Shown: positions 26,935-35,237, numbered from the stretch's first letter. The stretch: 39,226 nucleotides of DNA from Sphingobacterium shayense (GCF_013179575.1 NZ_JABMCQ010000018.1:1-39226); one strand, 5' to 3'. Numbers and translations are program-made. The notes: generated from the letters alone by a model not told the origin.

Positions 26935-28632
26935 TCAAACCTTAGAAAGATAAGCTTCTTGTTTTCGGCTACTCTTATTTTTTGATTGTTCCTGCGGTCT
27001 TTCGTTAAATTCTTTCAAACGTTTCAGGACAACTAGGCTGACAACTCCTAAGAACAAAAACAAAAAATCAACGACGAACAAATCCCATTTCCCACTCGAG
27101 GCACTCACCCACAACCAATTACCTGTGACAATGCCATTTGCGACCGGGACAAAAAGCGAAAAGATTCCGCCCAACAACAATGTTTCTCGGTTCGTACGAT
27201 TGAGATTTCGCCGAATTATATAATAAAGCGAGAGAATCCACCAAAGATGAAAGAATACGCGATAGATGAATTGCTGATTAACATCTGGATATACTTTTAT
27301 CGCAATAAAAGTGACAGCCGTGACAGGAAGCATCGTCAGGCATATTGCTAAAAATACATTTGCTGTCCAGAAATTGAACTTCCGTTTTCTGGGAATTACA
27401 TTATTTTTATCCCGCGCAACAAGCCAAATAAGAATTCCCGATATGATGACTAAGCAGCCCATTACACCCAGCGCAAAGTAAATGATTTTCACCGGGTAGC
27501 CACCAAAATCACCAAAATGTAAACGGTAAATTAAGCTCCTTACGCCATCTATATACGATACGTCCGAGAACGGTGATTTCTCTTCAAGAATTTTTCCGTC
27601 CTTGACCTGCATCGCGAAAACCCCTGACCCTGCAAAACTCTTATCGTACTTCGGATCGGTTACCGCAACCACATACATATTTTCATCTCCATAATTTTGG
27701 ATACTCACCCTTTTTAGTGTACTCTCTGGCCACTTTTGTTGTACATTGTCCAAAAATGCTCCTAGATCGAAGTCTTTTTCTAACGGTTTGTAGCTATAAG
27801 AGAGCGGGTAAGTATTTGCATTATCGAGGTCCTGGTAAACTTTATCCATGTCTCCCTCGTAAAGGAACTTGCCGAAGGGCACCAGCAGCGCTGAGTTGAT
27901 AATCAAGATTACGCCGGTTACTGCAAAGATAAATTGATAAGGGAAACCAATAACACCGAGCGCCGTGTGCATATCGGTCCACACCGTTTTCCATTTACTA
28001 AATGGCCTAAACACAAAGAAGTTCGATACAATTTTATCCCAGTGTAATAATAGACCGGTAATTAGCGCGAAAAGGAAAATAAACGATGTTATACCTGCTA
28101 CAAGGTATCCGAAAGGGGCAAATCCTACACGAATAGGCACCTCATTAAGCTGCGCAAGGAAATGGAGACGGTACAAAAACTCTCCCATATCGTAATCCGA
28201 AGAATAGTCGCCCGATTGCATACGTAGAAAATCGTGACTGAAATATTTCGTATCTCCAACACCCCTCCGTCCCCGGCCTCGTCTGCTACCTCCTTCTACG
28301 TCTTTCAGCGCCGCTAAGTTTTCTTTATTGGTGACCGAGTCGTGGGAAGCGCTAAAGTTGACGTAGCCTTTCAGGCCACCTTGCTGAAGATAAAATATAA
28401 TATCTCGGCCATGCAGATTGTACCCAGTTTGACTTATCGAATCTAATAGGTGCGTATAATTTGCTGTCTGTAACGGCTGTTGATGATAGCTCGTATTACT
28501 CTGCCAAGCGGTAATCTCCTTTTTAAAAAACGAGAACGAACCCGCAAAAAAAATCACATAGAGTATAGCGCAGATAATGATACCGCTAATCGTATGCGTA
28601 TTAAAGTATATATTGTAATTCCTGATATTCAT
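26935..28632 (-). CDS. PepSY-domain inner-membrane reductase (XusC-like)
   Basis: I place the start at ATG 28632 (MNIRNYNIYFNTHTISGIII), 11 bases after the upstream stop codon; the frame is open to 28752 but that would overlap the preceding gene by about 109 bases and add a non-hydrophobic tail. The resulting 565 residues have one N-terminal helix, a large periplasmic part, and four or more later helices. PepSY-associated features are the conserved histidines in FNTHTISG, LLLHWDK, TDMHTALG and YRLHFGDFGGYP, the last followed by a membrane helix. Members of this family (PiuB/FegB-like, and XusC in Bacteroides) reduce or process ferric siderophores at the inner membrane. An unusual Arg/Gly stretch (SRRGRGRRGVG) lies in the first periplasmic loop. 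Last gene of the operon. Confidence 0.88.
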   Translation of the reverse strand: MNIRNYNIYFNTHTISGIIICAILYVIFFAGSFSFFKKEITAWQSNTSYHQQPLQTANYTHLLDSISQTGYNLHGRDIIFYLQQGGLKGYVNFSASHDSVTNKENLAALKDVEGGSRRGRGRRGVGDTKYFSHDFLRMQSGDYSSDYDMGEFLYRLHFLAQLNEVPIRVGFAPFGYLVAGITSFIFLFALITGLLLHWDKIVSNFFVFRPFSKWKTVWTDMHTALGVIGFPYQFIFAVTGVILIINSALLVPFGKFLYEGDMDKVYQDLDNANTYPLSYSYKPLEKDFDLGAFLDNVQQKWPESTLKRVSIQNYGDENMYVVAVTDPKYDKSFAGSGVFAMQVKDGKILEEKSPFSDVSYIDGVRSLIYRLHFGDFGGYPVKIIYFALGVMGCLVIISGILIWLVARDKNNVIPRKRKFNFWTANVFLAICLTMLPVTAVTFIAIKVYPDVNQQFIYRVFFHLWWILSLYYIIRRNLNRTNRETLLLGGIFSLFVPVANGIVTGNWLWVSASSGKWDLFVVDFLFLFLGVVSLVVLKRLKEFNERPQEQSKNKSSRKQEAYLSKV

Positions 28633-28643
28633 CTTTAAGTATC

Positions 28644-28919
28644 TTAACGAATTAGCATTGGAAGGTAAAATACAAACGCCACGAACAAATACACCCCCCA
28701 TATTTTCCAACCGTTTTTTGAAAGGAAGGCTATTAGAAGTAGTATTGCCCAAAGGATATAACCTGTGAACCCTGCCGTCACAATAACATTTTTGTTTTCA
28801 AAGAAAAGGGTCATCAGTATATGAAAAGTGAACATCACTAGATAACCGCCGATAAAACCTGCAGTAATTTTTAAAAACCGCTGAAACGGACTACTCAAAT
28901 ACTTTTTATTCGCTGGCAT
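28644..28919 (-). CDS. Small membrane protein, DUF3649-like
   Basis: 91 residues with three hydrophobic helices (FLKITAGFIGGYLVMFTFHI; TAGFTGYILWAILLLIAFL; IWGVYLFVAFVFYLPML) after a basic N-terminus. Size, the FxxRxxxxxxGGY start and position between a DUF3325-like and a PepSY gene match the DUF3649 iron-transporter-type proteins that accompany PepSY reductases in siderophore operons of Proteobacteria. The family assignment is by context and pattern and would need a profile search. The preceding gene stops within a base or two of this start, so translation is probably coupled. Confidence 0.65.
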   Translation of the reverse strand: MPANKKYLSSPFQRFLKITAGFIGGYLVMFTFHILMTLFFENKNVIVTAGFTGYILWAILLLIAFLSKNGWKIWGVYLFVAFVFYLPMLIR

Positions 28920-28920
28920 A

Positions 28921-29268
28921 TTAGACGGGTGTTACGTAGGAGTACAACAATTCGAGAAACCCACTTATCAAGAAAACTATAACAATGTGCTTCCCTTTAA
29001 GAAAATGATACGGATCGAGCAATACCACTAAACAAAGCGTACCCATCATGTAGACAATCCATCCAAAAATACCGGCTCCAATACCATGAAGCAGACAACA
29101 GGCAACAAGACCGACTATAAGAATTGCGAAAGCCGCGCGACGTAGCACATTTGGCTTTGCAGCTAACCGCTCAAGCCAAGCTGGCCGATTCTTGAATTTC
29201 ACCTTCGTACTGGAGTGATAAAAAAAATAAGAAGCAAATAGAATACTGCCTAACAACAATGTATACAT
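28921..29268 (-). CDS. Small membrane protein, DUF3325-like
   Basis: 115 residues with four likely helices: MYTLLLGSILFASYFFYHSS, LRRAAFAILIVGLVACCLLH, AGIFGWIVYMMGTLCLVVLL and IVIVFLISGFLELLYSYV. The order helix, basic loop (KVKFKNRPAWLERLAAKPNV), two helices and LLDPY matches DUF3325 proteins, which stand beside PepSY and DUF3649 genes in iron-uptake operons. It probably forms an inner-membrane complex with the two downstream products. Function of the family is not firmly known. A hairpin lies in the gap before it. Confidence 0.65.
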   Translation of the reverse strand: MYTLLLGSILFASYFFYHSSTKVKFKNRPAWLERLAAKPNVLRRAAFAILIVGLVACCLLHGIGAGIFGWIVYMMGTLCLVVLLDPYHFLKGKHIVIVFLISGFLELLYSYVTPV

Positions 29269-29286
29269 AGCTTAAAGTGTAATAGA

Positions 29287-29332
29287 TAAGCCGTATAGAG
29301 AATCCGAAATCTATGGAACATCTGCCGGCTTA
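29287..29332 (-). promoter_or_regulatory. Intercistronic hairpin within the xus-like operon
   Basis: TAAGCCG and CGGCTTA (7 bp, perfect) enclose a 32-base loop in the 87-base gap between the DUF4374 and DUF3325-like genes, the largest gap inside the operon. It may stabilise or partly terminate the message between the outer-membrane and inner-membrane genes. Confidence 0.4.
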
Positions 29333-29355
29333 CCTTAATATTTAACAATACGTTA

Positions 29356-30585
29356 TTAATCTAAATGCTCAATAGCCGTAAGCGTACCACCTTCAACTTT
29401 TAACCCTTGTGTGGCCGTTGCGGAGTTCGCATCAATTTTATACACATAGCCAATACCGGAAGTTAGGTTCACACCAATGTAGCCAGTATTCCCATCAGCT
29501 GGCGTATAATTATTTGAAGTAATTTCTTTTATACTGCCTATTTCTGGCATCCCACTAACTTTCGTATAACTTTGGGTCGTCACATCTAGGATCCCGACGA
29601 TATTCCCTACGCTCCAAAGGTTTTTATCTGCTTTGGTATTGGAGAAAACGATAAACTTGTTGTTCCCAAGGTACGTCCAGTCAGTAACATTCAATCCGCC
29701 GGAAATCTCTTCAAAATTAATAAGGAACGACTGATCAAATTCTGATGTTCCTGCTTTAATGCGAGTCACTGAAGAAGGCTTCGTTCCGTTAAATTCTCCG
29801 CTCCCGTCTGACGTTGCAATTGCTGAAGAAAAAGCGTACACATCACCGTTTTCTGTGACGCTAAGACCGTCGGTAAAATAACGTCCAATAAAACTAGTCC
29901 GGTCGTCCTCGATCACTTTATCAAGGGTCATTTCTGGGTAATTAAATACCGCGACCCAAGCTTGATCCGGGTAATCGGTTCCAAACGTAGCCTGGCAACA
30001 ACCTTTCACCGAGAAGAATGGGGCATATACTTTATCACCCACCTGAGTCAGCCAGCTAAAAAATGCTAGCTCTCCATTATCCGCAAGCTCAGCGGTATTA
30101 ATGCTCCCTTGAGCACCAATAGTTAGTGAATTGGTGTTAAACTGATACCAAGTTGCTGTGGGGTTAGTGATACCTCTAGATATTTTCGTCATTAAGATAT
30201 CGTCATTCACAGGCGTAAATGCTTGTACTGTCTCAGTTACGGTGTTTGCAAGCTTGTTTAACGACCCATTTTGAATATCATACACGGTAATTGCGCCTGG
30301 ATTACCCTGCCCGTATAGCATGCTAAAGAACTTGTTATTATGGGTGACATAGTAACGGAAGGAACCATCTTGTTCGACCCCATTCCCTTGTGTAGAGATA
30401 GAGCCTTCATCAAGGCTATTAGTAGTAAGTAGATAATCGGCAACAGCCGTTTCAGCAACAGGCGTCACTGTTAGAATAAAGTTACCTTTATTTGCCGGGT
30501 TTCCCGAGTCCCCGTCGGAGTTCTTATCGCAAGCAGATAATGAAGCAACAACTGCCGCAGAGAGTAATAATTTTTTAAAATTCAT
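29356..30585 (-). CDS. DUF4374 surface lipoprotein (XusB-like)
   Basis: 409 residues. Lipoprotein signal MNFKKLLLSAAVVASLSAC with the lipid-bearing Cys at residue 19, followed by an acidic segment (DKNSDGDSGN) of the kind that directs Bacteroidota lipoproteins to the cell surface. The body reads as a beta propeller and fits DUF4374: GNFILTVTPVAETAVADYLL, NNKFFSMLYGQGNPGAITVY, WTYLGNNKFIVFSNTKADKN and GYIGVNLTSGIGYVYKIDA. XusB of Bacteroides thetaiotaomicron, a DUF4374 protein, captures xenosiderophores for the receptor XusA. The gene follows the receptor after 14 bases, as expected of that system. Siderophore identity is unknown. Confidence 0.88.
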   Translation of the reverse strand: MNFKKLLLSAAVVASLSACDKNSDGDSGNPANKGNFILTVTPVAETAVADYLLTTNSLDEGSISTQGNGVEQDGSFRYYVTHNNKFFSMLYGQGNPGAITVYDIQNGSLNKLANTVTETVQAFTPVNDDILMTKISRGITNPTATWYQFNTNSLTIGAQGSINTAELADNGELAFFSWLTQVGDKVYAPFFSVKGCCQATFGTDYPDQAWVAVFNYPEMTLDKVIEDDRTSFIGRYFTDGLSVTENGDVYAFSSAIATSDGSGEFNGTKPSSVTRIKAGTSEFDQSFLINFEEISGGLNVTDWTYLGNNKFIVFSNTKADKNLWSVGNIVGILDVTTQSYTKVSGMPEIGSIKEITSNNYTPADGNTGYIGVNLTSGIGYVYKIDANSATATQGLKVEGGTLTAIEHLD

Positions 30586-30599
30586 GATATTCGTTTTGT

Positions 30600-32930
30600 T
30601 TATTTTTTGTTGATATAATAACGTAAGTTGAGATAAAAAGCTCTGCCGGGTCGTTGTAAACTAAAGTTATCGTAGAGACGATCGTTAGTAACATTACGTG
30701 CTTCTAAACCGATGTTATAGCGTCCGTCCGCTAATGCAAATAATATATTTACATCATGACTCAGTTGACTAGGTATACCATTTTTGATATTTCCTCTGCT
30801 CGGCCAGTACAGGTAAAAGTCATGTATATATTGCATATTGTAACCTACGCTTAACGCATTATTTTTACCCGCCAAATCATCGAATCGGACTTGTACATCT
30901 GCATTCCCGAATAAATACGGGATATTAGGCATTTGGTCTTTGTATACGGGGCTAATCCCAGTATATCCGACTTCAATTTGCTGCATATTTTGGAGATATT
31001 GATATGTCCAACTAGTCCCCGCATTTAACCATGTTCCGTAATGATAACGCAGATCAAGGTCCCCACCGACAGTTCTGACACCATCGCGATTATCCGCGAT
31101 GTATTTGCTTTGGTTTTGGTTGAGACGTTGATAGATGAAATCTTTAGCGTAACGGTATAATACACCCGCAGTGATGTCAAGGTCTTGCATCTCATCAATA
31201 GGGATATTGTAACTCATTCCAAGGTTAAAGTTGTTACTACGTTCCGGCTTCAAACTAGGATTGGAATCTTGATTTTCTACATCGCCAAATATCTCGTATG
31301 GGGTTGCCATACGGTTCGTTAGCTCGTATGACCCTTTAACTTGTAATCTAGGTGAAAGGAAATATGTCCCCGCAGTTCCCCATCCTAAACGATTGGAGAT
31401 GCTACTCGCATCGTCTCCATTCTGATTATTTTGACTCAAGAACTTTCCGAACACAGAAATACTCCATAGGTCAGATACTTGATATTGATATCCTAACCCC
31501 AATACATTTTTCCGGGATATTTTCGCTCGCTCGTAGTCATTATTTAAGGGATTTAACGGATCCTCTCCTTTACGATTGAAGGTATTGAATACATTATTCA
31601 CCGTGATCGTTTGATTTTCGCCAATAGAATAATTAAAATTAGCAGTTACCAACCCTTCATTGTTACGATATTTATACATGGTCTTAGCGCCGCGCTCGCC
31701 CGAGGTCGCAGGAAGCTCCGCTCCAGTGTCCCCAAACCAGTCATAGCGCCGATTAACGGTATCTATATTTTGTTCCGTCCCTAGGTTAAAATTGGCGTTA
31801 AGTGTTACATCAAGACCTTCAACCAAGTTTTCTTTGCTATATTTCAAAGTTGGCATCACAAGATTACCGCGGCGATGCCACCCTCCGAATACGGACTCCA
31901 TACGTGCTCCTGTTTGGATTTCCTTGTAATTTTGTCCTAATGTTATTCCGAATAATAGCCGATCCGCATACGGCTTATCAACTACGCCGAGGCTGGCAAT
32001 AATGGTTTCGTTATGGTATGTGTCATGAAATCTAGGAACTTCAATAGATTTACTGTAGTTCTCTAAACGATTATTATGAGGCTCTAAATACACCCTATAG
32101 TTATTATCCGAATAATTCTGATAAGCGTTTAATTGAAAGGTGAATCCTTTTTTGGTGGTTGCCGCAGCATTCACCACTGTGCGATGGGTATTAAATGATC
32201 CGTAGGAATACGATACATCCACGTAATTCCGGCTTCTACTCCCAGTCACAATATTGATTGCTCCGCCCAGAGCATCTGAGCCCAGCCATATGGGTACGAC
32301 ACCTTTATAAACCTCTATCCGCTCGGCAAGATTAACAGGGATATTATTGATCTGGAATGAGCTCCCCATATTATCCATGGGGATGCCATCGATAAAAAAC
32401 CGAACATGATTTCCTGAGAATCCGTTCAACGAAAGGTTCATGTTGGAACCCAGACCCCCTGTTTCACGAACACGAACACCAGAAACTCGGTCCAATGCAT
32501 CGGAAAGATTAAGCGTCGTATTATGAAGTTTGGTCGCGTCAATCGCACTTACAGTGAAAGCTTGTCTATTAATTTCTTGAACTTTGGTAAGACCCGTAAC
32601 CTGAACTTCCTCGATATCTCGCTGCTGTTGCACTAAACCGATGTCAAACTTATTAACACCTTGATTTAAAGCGACCTCTTGACTAAAGACATTATAGCCA
32701 ACCATTTTGACAGATACCTTGACTTTGGATTTATCAATTTTTTCTGTGTGATAAACTCCATCTGTGCCAGCAAACACCGGCTGGCCATCCACCTGAACCA
32801 CGGCGGACGCAATCGGTTCATTGTTGTTTCCAAGGACTGTGCCTTCTAGTATATATTGCTGGGCATATCCCAATTGGCATACCACGAAAAACAGGGCTAC
32901 CAACAGGACACATTTTGAATTGTTAAACAT
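30600..32930 (-). CDS. TonB-dependent outer-membrane receptor (XusA-like)
   Basis: 776 residues. Signal peptide 1-24 (LLVALFFVVCQLGYAQQ), carboxypeptidase-regulatory-like domain about 27-95 (LEGTVLGNNNEPIASAVVQV), TonB-box-like IEEVQVTGL. The plug holds NLSDALDRVSGVRVRETGGL, FFIDGIPMDNMGS and VYKGVVPIWLGSDALGGAIN; the barrel ends NVTNDRLYDNFSLQRPGRAF, YLNLRYYINKK. It is much shorter than SusC and has no SusD. Together with the DUF4374 lipoprotein and PepSY protein downstream it corresponds to the XusA-XusB-XusC xenosiderophore system. It is preceded by a DUF4198 gene in the same transcript. Confidence 0.92.
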   Translation of the reverse strand: MFNNSKCVLLVALFFVVCQLGYAQQYILEGTVLGNNNEPIASAVVQVDGQPVFAGTDGVYHTEKIDKSKVKVSVKMVGYNVFSQEVALNQGVNKFDIGLVQQQRDIEEVQVTGLTKVQEINRQAFTVSAIDATKLHNTTLNLSDALDRVSGVRVRETGGLGSNMNLSLNGFSGNHVRFFIDGIPMDNMGSSFQINNIPVNLAERIEVYKGVVPIWLGSDALGGAINIVTGSRSRNYVDVSYSYGSFNTHRTVVNAAATTKKGFTFQLNAYQNYSDNNYRVYLEPHNNRLENYSKSIEVPRFHDTYHNETIIASLGVVDKPYADRLLFGITLGQNYKEIQTGARMESVFGGWHRRGNLVMPTLKYSKENLVEGLDVTLNANFNLGTEQNIDTVNRRYDWFGDTGAELPATSGERGAKTMYKYRNNEGLVTANFNYSIGENQTITVNNVFNTFNRKGEDPLNPLNNDYERAKISRKNVLGLGYQYQVSDLWSISVFGKFLSQNNQNGDDASSISNRLGWGTAGTYFLSPRLQVKGSYELTNRMATPYEIFGDVENQDSNPSLKPERSNNFNLGMSYNIPIDEMQDLDITAGVLYRYAKDFIYQRLNQNQSKYIADNRDGVRTVGGDLDLRYHYGTWLNAGTSWTYQYLQNMQQIEVGYTGISPVYKDQMPNIPYLFGNADVQVRFDDLAGKNNALSVGYNMQYIHDFYLYWPSRGNIKNGIPSQLSHDVNILFALADGRYNIGLEARNVTNDRLYDNFSLQRPGRAFYLNLRYYINKK

Positions 32931-32951
32931 GGTATTGATTAGATATTTCTT

Positions 32952-33656
32952 TTAGTCTACGTACAGGGCTGTTGTTGTTGCTCTCCAAACATTCTTGATG
33001 GTCTTTCCAAACCAATCGCCGGCCTGCTCATCTGTTTTGGATACCTCGACTAGATACTTCCCTTTTACGGGAGCTTGGAAAGTAATTTTACCTTGAGCAT
33101 CAGTTGTTAAAGATTTTGTCCAGCCCTCTGGTGCTGCAACCTCGACCGCAACCTCTGCGAGCGGTTTGCCGTTTTGGGAAATTATCGCTTGTACCTGATC
33201 ACCTACGTTGTAATTTCCGGTAGCGTTTGTCTCGATCATAATAGGTATTTCTAATGCAGATTTGCTTGGAGCACCTACAATCACCTGCGCTAAAGTAGAA
33301 AATTCAAAAGCGGTCGTTTCATAAGGATCTTTTGTTGGATGAACAATAACTAACGAATAAGTACCGTCGCCCGCAGGTGTAAATTCACTTGAAAAGTGAT
33401 CTTCATGGGCCGTTTTGGTTAATTCAACCGGTTTAGCATTGGGAGCTACTAGAAGTAATTTGAACTCCTTTACATCGGAATACCATTTGTCGACGGGATC
33501 AATAGCAGCATGCGCATATTCTCCGTAGTAAACACGTACTTGTTGAGCCTCTCCGCTCTTACCAGAAGACGCCGTTTCTATCCATAAGGCATGGGAGTAA
33601 CCGAATTTTACGCACATAAGCGCAATCAAAAGCAAAATAGATTTGATAGTTTTCAT
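32952..33656 (-). CDS. DUF4198-type periplasmic protein
   Basis: 234 residues, first gene of the operon. Signal peptide about 1-21 (MKTIKSILLLIALMCVKFGY), after which the mature protein should begin close to SHALWIETA, the family's usual 'AH-x-LW' start, where the N-terminal His is a potential metal ligand. Then Ig-like domains: QQVRVYYGEYAHAAIDPVDK, FSSEFTPAGDGTYSLVIVHP, and a C-terminal carboxypeptidase-regulatory-like fold (AIISQNGKPLAEVAVEVAAP ... FQAPVKGKYLVEVSKT). DUF4198 proteins are associated with metal (Ni/Co, iron) uptake. In this operon it probably helps ferric or metal-chelate handling in the periplasm; the precise role is unknown. Confidence 0.82.
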   Translation of the reverse strand: MKTIKSILLLIALMCVKFGYSHALWIETASSGKSGEAQQVRVYYGEYAHAAIDPVDKWYSDVKEFKLLLVAPNAKPVELTKTAHEDHFSSEFTPAGDGTYSLVIVHPTKDPYETTAFEFSTLAQVIVGAPSKSALEIPIMIETNATGNYNVGDQVQAIISQNGKPLAEVAVEVAAPEGWTKSLTTDAQGKITFQAPVKGKYLVEVSKTDEQAGDWFGKTIKNVWRATTTALYVD

Positions 33657-33875
33657 TAAAAATAGATTAAGTAATTTTTTGTACTGGAAGAATTTGCTTG
33701 AAACGACCTAGGATTTAGCAAATACCCGTCGCTATGAACGCGTCTGTCGCTAGGATTGTTAAAATAGATAAGGTTGATTCGCATCATTCTTCTTCAAATT
33801 CTTTTTTTCATAACTCAAAATATTTGAGCTACGAGTGGAAGGACCCGAAGAAGTTAAATTGGACAAATGGAGATT

Positions 33876-34015
33876 GCCCAATTTTTCCTAACTTGCGTGT
33901 CCTTCCGTACTTGCAGTGCCGGAGGCTCTGAGAGAATTTCTCCCAGATGATCTGAAAGCAGTTACAGCTGATTTCAGATTTGCGTCGTGCGAAGTTTCCC
34001 GCTTCTGCACGGCGC
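33876..34015 (-). ncRNA. Structured leader RNA, possible divergent cobalamin-type riboswitch
   Basis: In the leader of the six-gene operon the minus strand can form four successive hairpins: 33982-34015 (CGTGC/GCACG plus GAAG/CTTC, and outer GCG/CGC), 33951-33978 (TCTGAAA/TTTCAGA), 33927-33947 (TCTG/CAGA plus GAGA/TCTC) and 33901-33925 (CCTCCG with CGGAAGG). Short motifs appear in cobalamin-riboswitch order: GGGAA, CTGTAA (33962-33967), CACTG (33914-33918), CGGAAGG (33901-33907; usual CGGGAAGG) and AAGTTAGGA (33886-33894; usual AAGTCAGGA). The canonical CCCGCAACTGTAA core and the final ACCTGCC are absent, so it is either a degenerate member or another RNA class. Structure is well supported, identity is not. 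Confidence 0.5.
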
Positions 34016-34053
34016 TCTTTTTGGGTTTTAAGGCCCGTTGAACTATTTGTTTT

Positions 34054-34066
34054 ATTTAGACTAAAT
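34054..34066 (-). promoter_or_regulatory. Candidate iron-responsive operator (13-bp palindrome)
   Basis: ATTTAG-T-CTAAAT on the minus strand, a perfect 6+1+6 palindrome, 13 bases after the -7 element of the xus-like operon. It matches 12 of 13 bases of the site at 8176-8188, which sits in the same place before the other siderophore receptor. A Fur/DtxR-type repressor site is likely. Confidence 0.6.
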
Positions 34067-34079
34067 ATAAACTACTCCG

Positions 34080-34109
34080 CAAATGTAAGGATTATCTGAT
34101 AGGGTCAAA
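34080..34109 (-). promoter_or_regulatory. Bacteroidota-type promoter of the xus-like operon
   Basis: On the minus strand TTTG (34109-34106) and TACATTTG (34087-34080) are separated by 18 bases, close to the -33/-7 consensus. Transcription should begin near 34073, giving a leader of roughly 415 bases before the DUF4198 gene at 33656. Confidence 0.7.
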
Positions 34110-34399
34110 ATTTTTTTTGAACTTTTTTCTATAGTCATCCGATAGGAAATCAGAAAATTCCACTATTCTTCCAGATGCCTAATTATTGTAGGGGTACGAA
34201 ACTTAAAGTAAAGGTCAATTTCCAAGCCGGTATGGGAGAAAGCAGAATAGGCTAAAATTGGACACCCAGAACTATTGGGAAATAAAACTAGACAAGGATG
34301 AAACATGAGCAGAATCTCTAAACGAGCGGATACGAAAACATCTAGCTTCTCGGTCTGTTGCTCGCTCCCCACCTTTAGGTGTCAAGCATGTAATTAAAA
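34110..34399. other. Intergenic region without a recognisable feature
   Basis: Between the operon promoter and the end of the orphan lipoprotein gene only an unsupported 69-codon minus-strand frame exists. I see no homology-like sequence, hairpin or repeat. Confidence 0.5.
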
Positions 34400-35041
34400 T
34401 TATTGTCCATCTCCCACAAAGGTCCAAATGTTTCGTGCTTCGTTTTCGAACGTATCATCTTCGAATCGGTAAATATCAGGTCCTTTAGTCCGCTCTGCTT
34501 GACCTCGGTTATATTGGAAAAGTTCGTAGTCTACTGACAAGCTATCCCCATAATCGCGAATAGTTAAGAAGGCAAACTCACTGAAACTTGAAGCTCCGCT
34601 TGGTCTTAAATAACAGTTCTGGTCGAGCACCGTCTCCGCAACTTTGTCCCCGGGGAAGTAGTCTCGAATTAAAGCCTTATGTTGCTCGGAACCTTGTTTA
34701 CCTAGCTTTAGTGCGGAAGTAAGTCCACAGTTTTCTCCATCGCAATCCGATCCGCCCATAGCAGAATAAAATGCGGCCAAGGCCCTTATATGCTCCGGTA
34801 AATTGGCGGCAAGCGTGTCGTCGATGGTTCCAGGAATCTGTGCTGCAGGGATGATTAATGGATAACTGACCATTTGAATAATAGTATCTGAATCTTCGGC
34901 ACTGTCTTGGATTAGGGCGGTTTGACTCGTGTCACTGTTATCTTCAGCTCCATTTCTCGTGGAATTATTACAGGAGCAAATCCCCAAAAAGACTCCTAAT
35001 ACAATAACAATCTCCAATATCTTATACGCCGTTGTTTTCAT
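34400..35041 (-). CDS. Hypothetical lipoprotein
   Basis: 213 residues. The N-terminal helix (KILEIVIVLGVFLGICSC) ends in a lipobox-like ICSC with the probable lipid-bearing Cys at residue 24, followed by a Ser/Asp/Glu-rich linker. The mature part has a Cys pair in GGSDCDGENCGLTSALKLG and a further Cys in LDQNCYLRPSGASSFSEFAF. I do not recognise the family. It is a single gene, pointing in the same direction as the xus-like operon but separated from its promoter, and divergent from the SusC at 35402. Confidence 0.75.
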   Translation of the reverse strand: MKTTAYKILEIVIVLGVFLGICSCNNSTRNGAEDNSDTSQTALIQDSAEDSDTIIQMVSYPLIIPAAQIPGTIDDTLAANLPEHIRALAAFYSAMGGSDCDGENCGLTSALKLGKQGSEQHKALIRDYFPGDKVAETVLDQNCYLRPSGASSFSEFAFLTIRDYGDSLSVDYELFQYNRGQAERTKGPDIYRFEDDTFENEARNIWTFVGDGQ

Positions 35042-35237
35042 AACGAATCAACACATTAACAATTAAATAGTTTGTGTAACGCAACAATAAATGAATTTAA
35101 TTGTTACGTAGTCGTTGCGACATAGGTTCCGAGGAACATATAATCCGCTTAACTTCTTTGACAACGAAATTTACATAAAATCTACAAATCCACTAGATAT
35201 TTTTAAACAATACTCTACTAATCTACTAGAATAACTG

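Noticed and set aside
28633..28752. Longer N-terminus (40 residues) for the PepSY protein
   Set aside because: It lies inside the preceding membrane-protein gene in another frame; ATG 28632 begins right at the conserved N-terminal part and leaves an 11-base gap.
33734..33931. 65-codon plus-strand frame inside the leader of the xus-like operon
   Set aside because: It overlaps the structured RNA on the opposite strand and has no protein-like features.
34163..34372. 69-codon minus-strand reading frame after the orphan lipoprotein
   Set aside because: No family resemblance or ribosome-binding context, and the composition looks non-coding.
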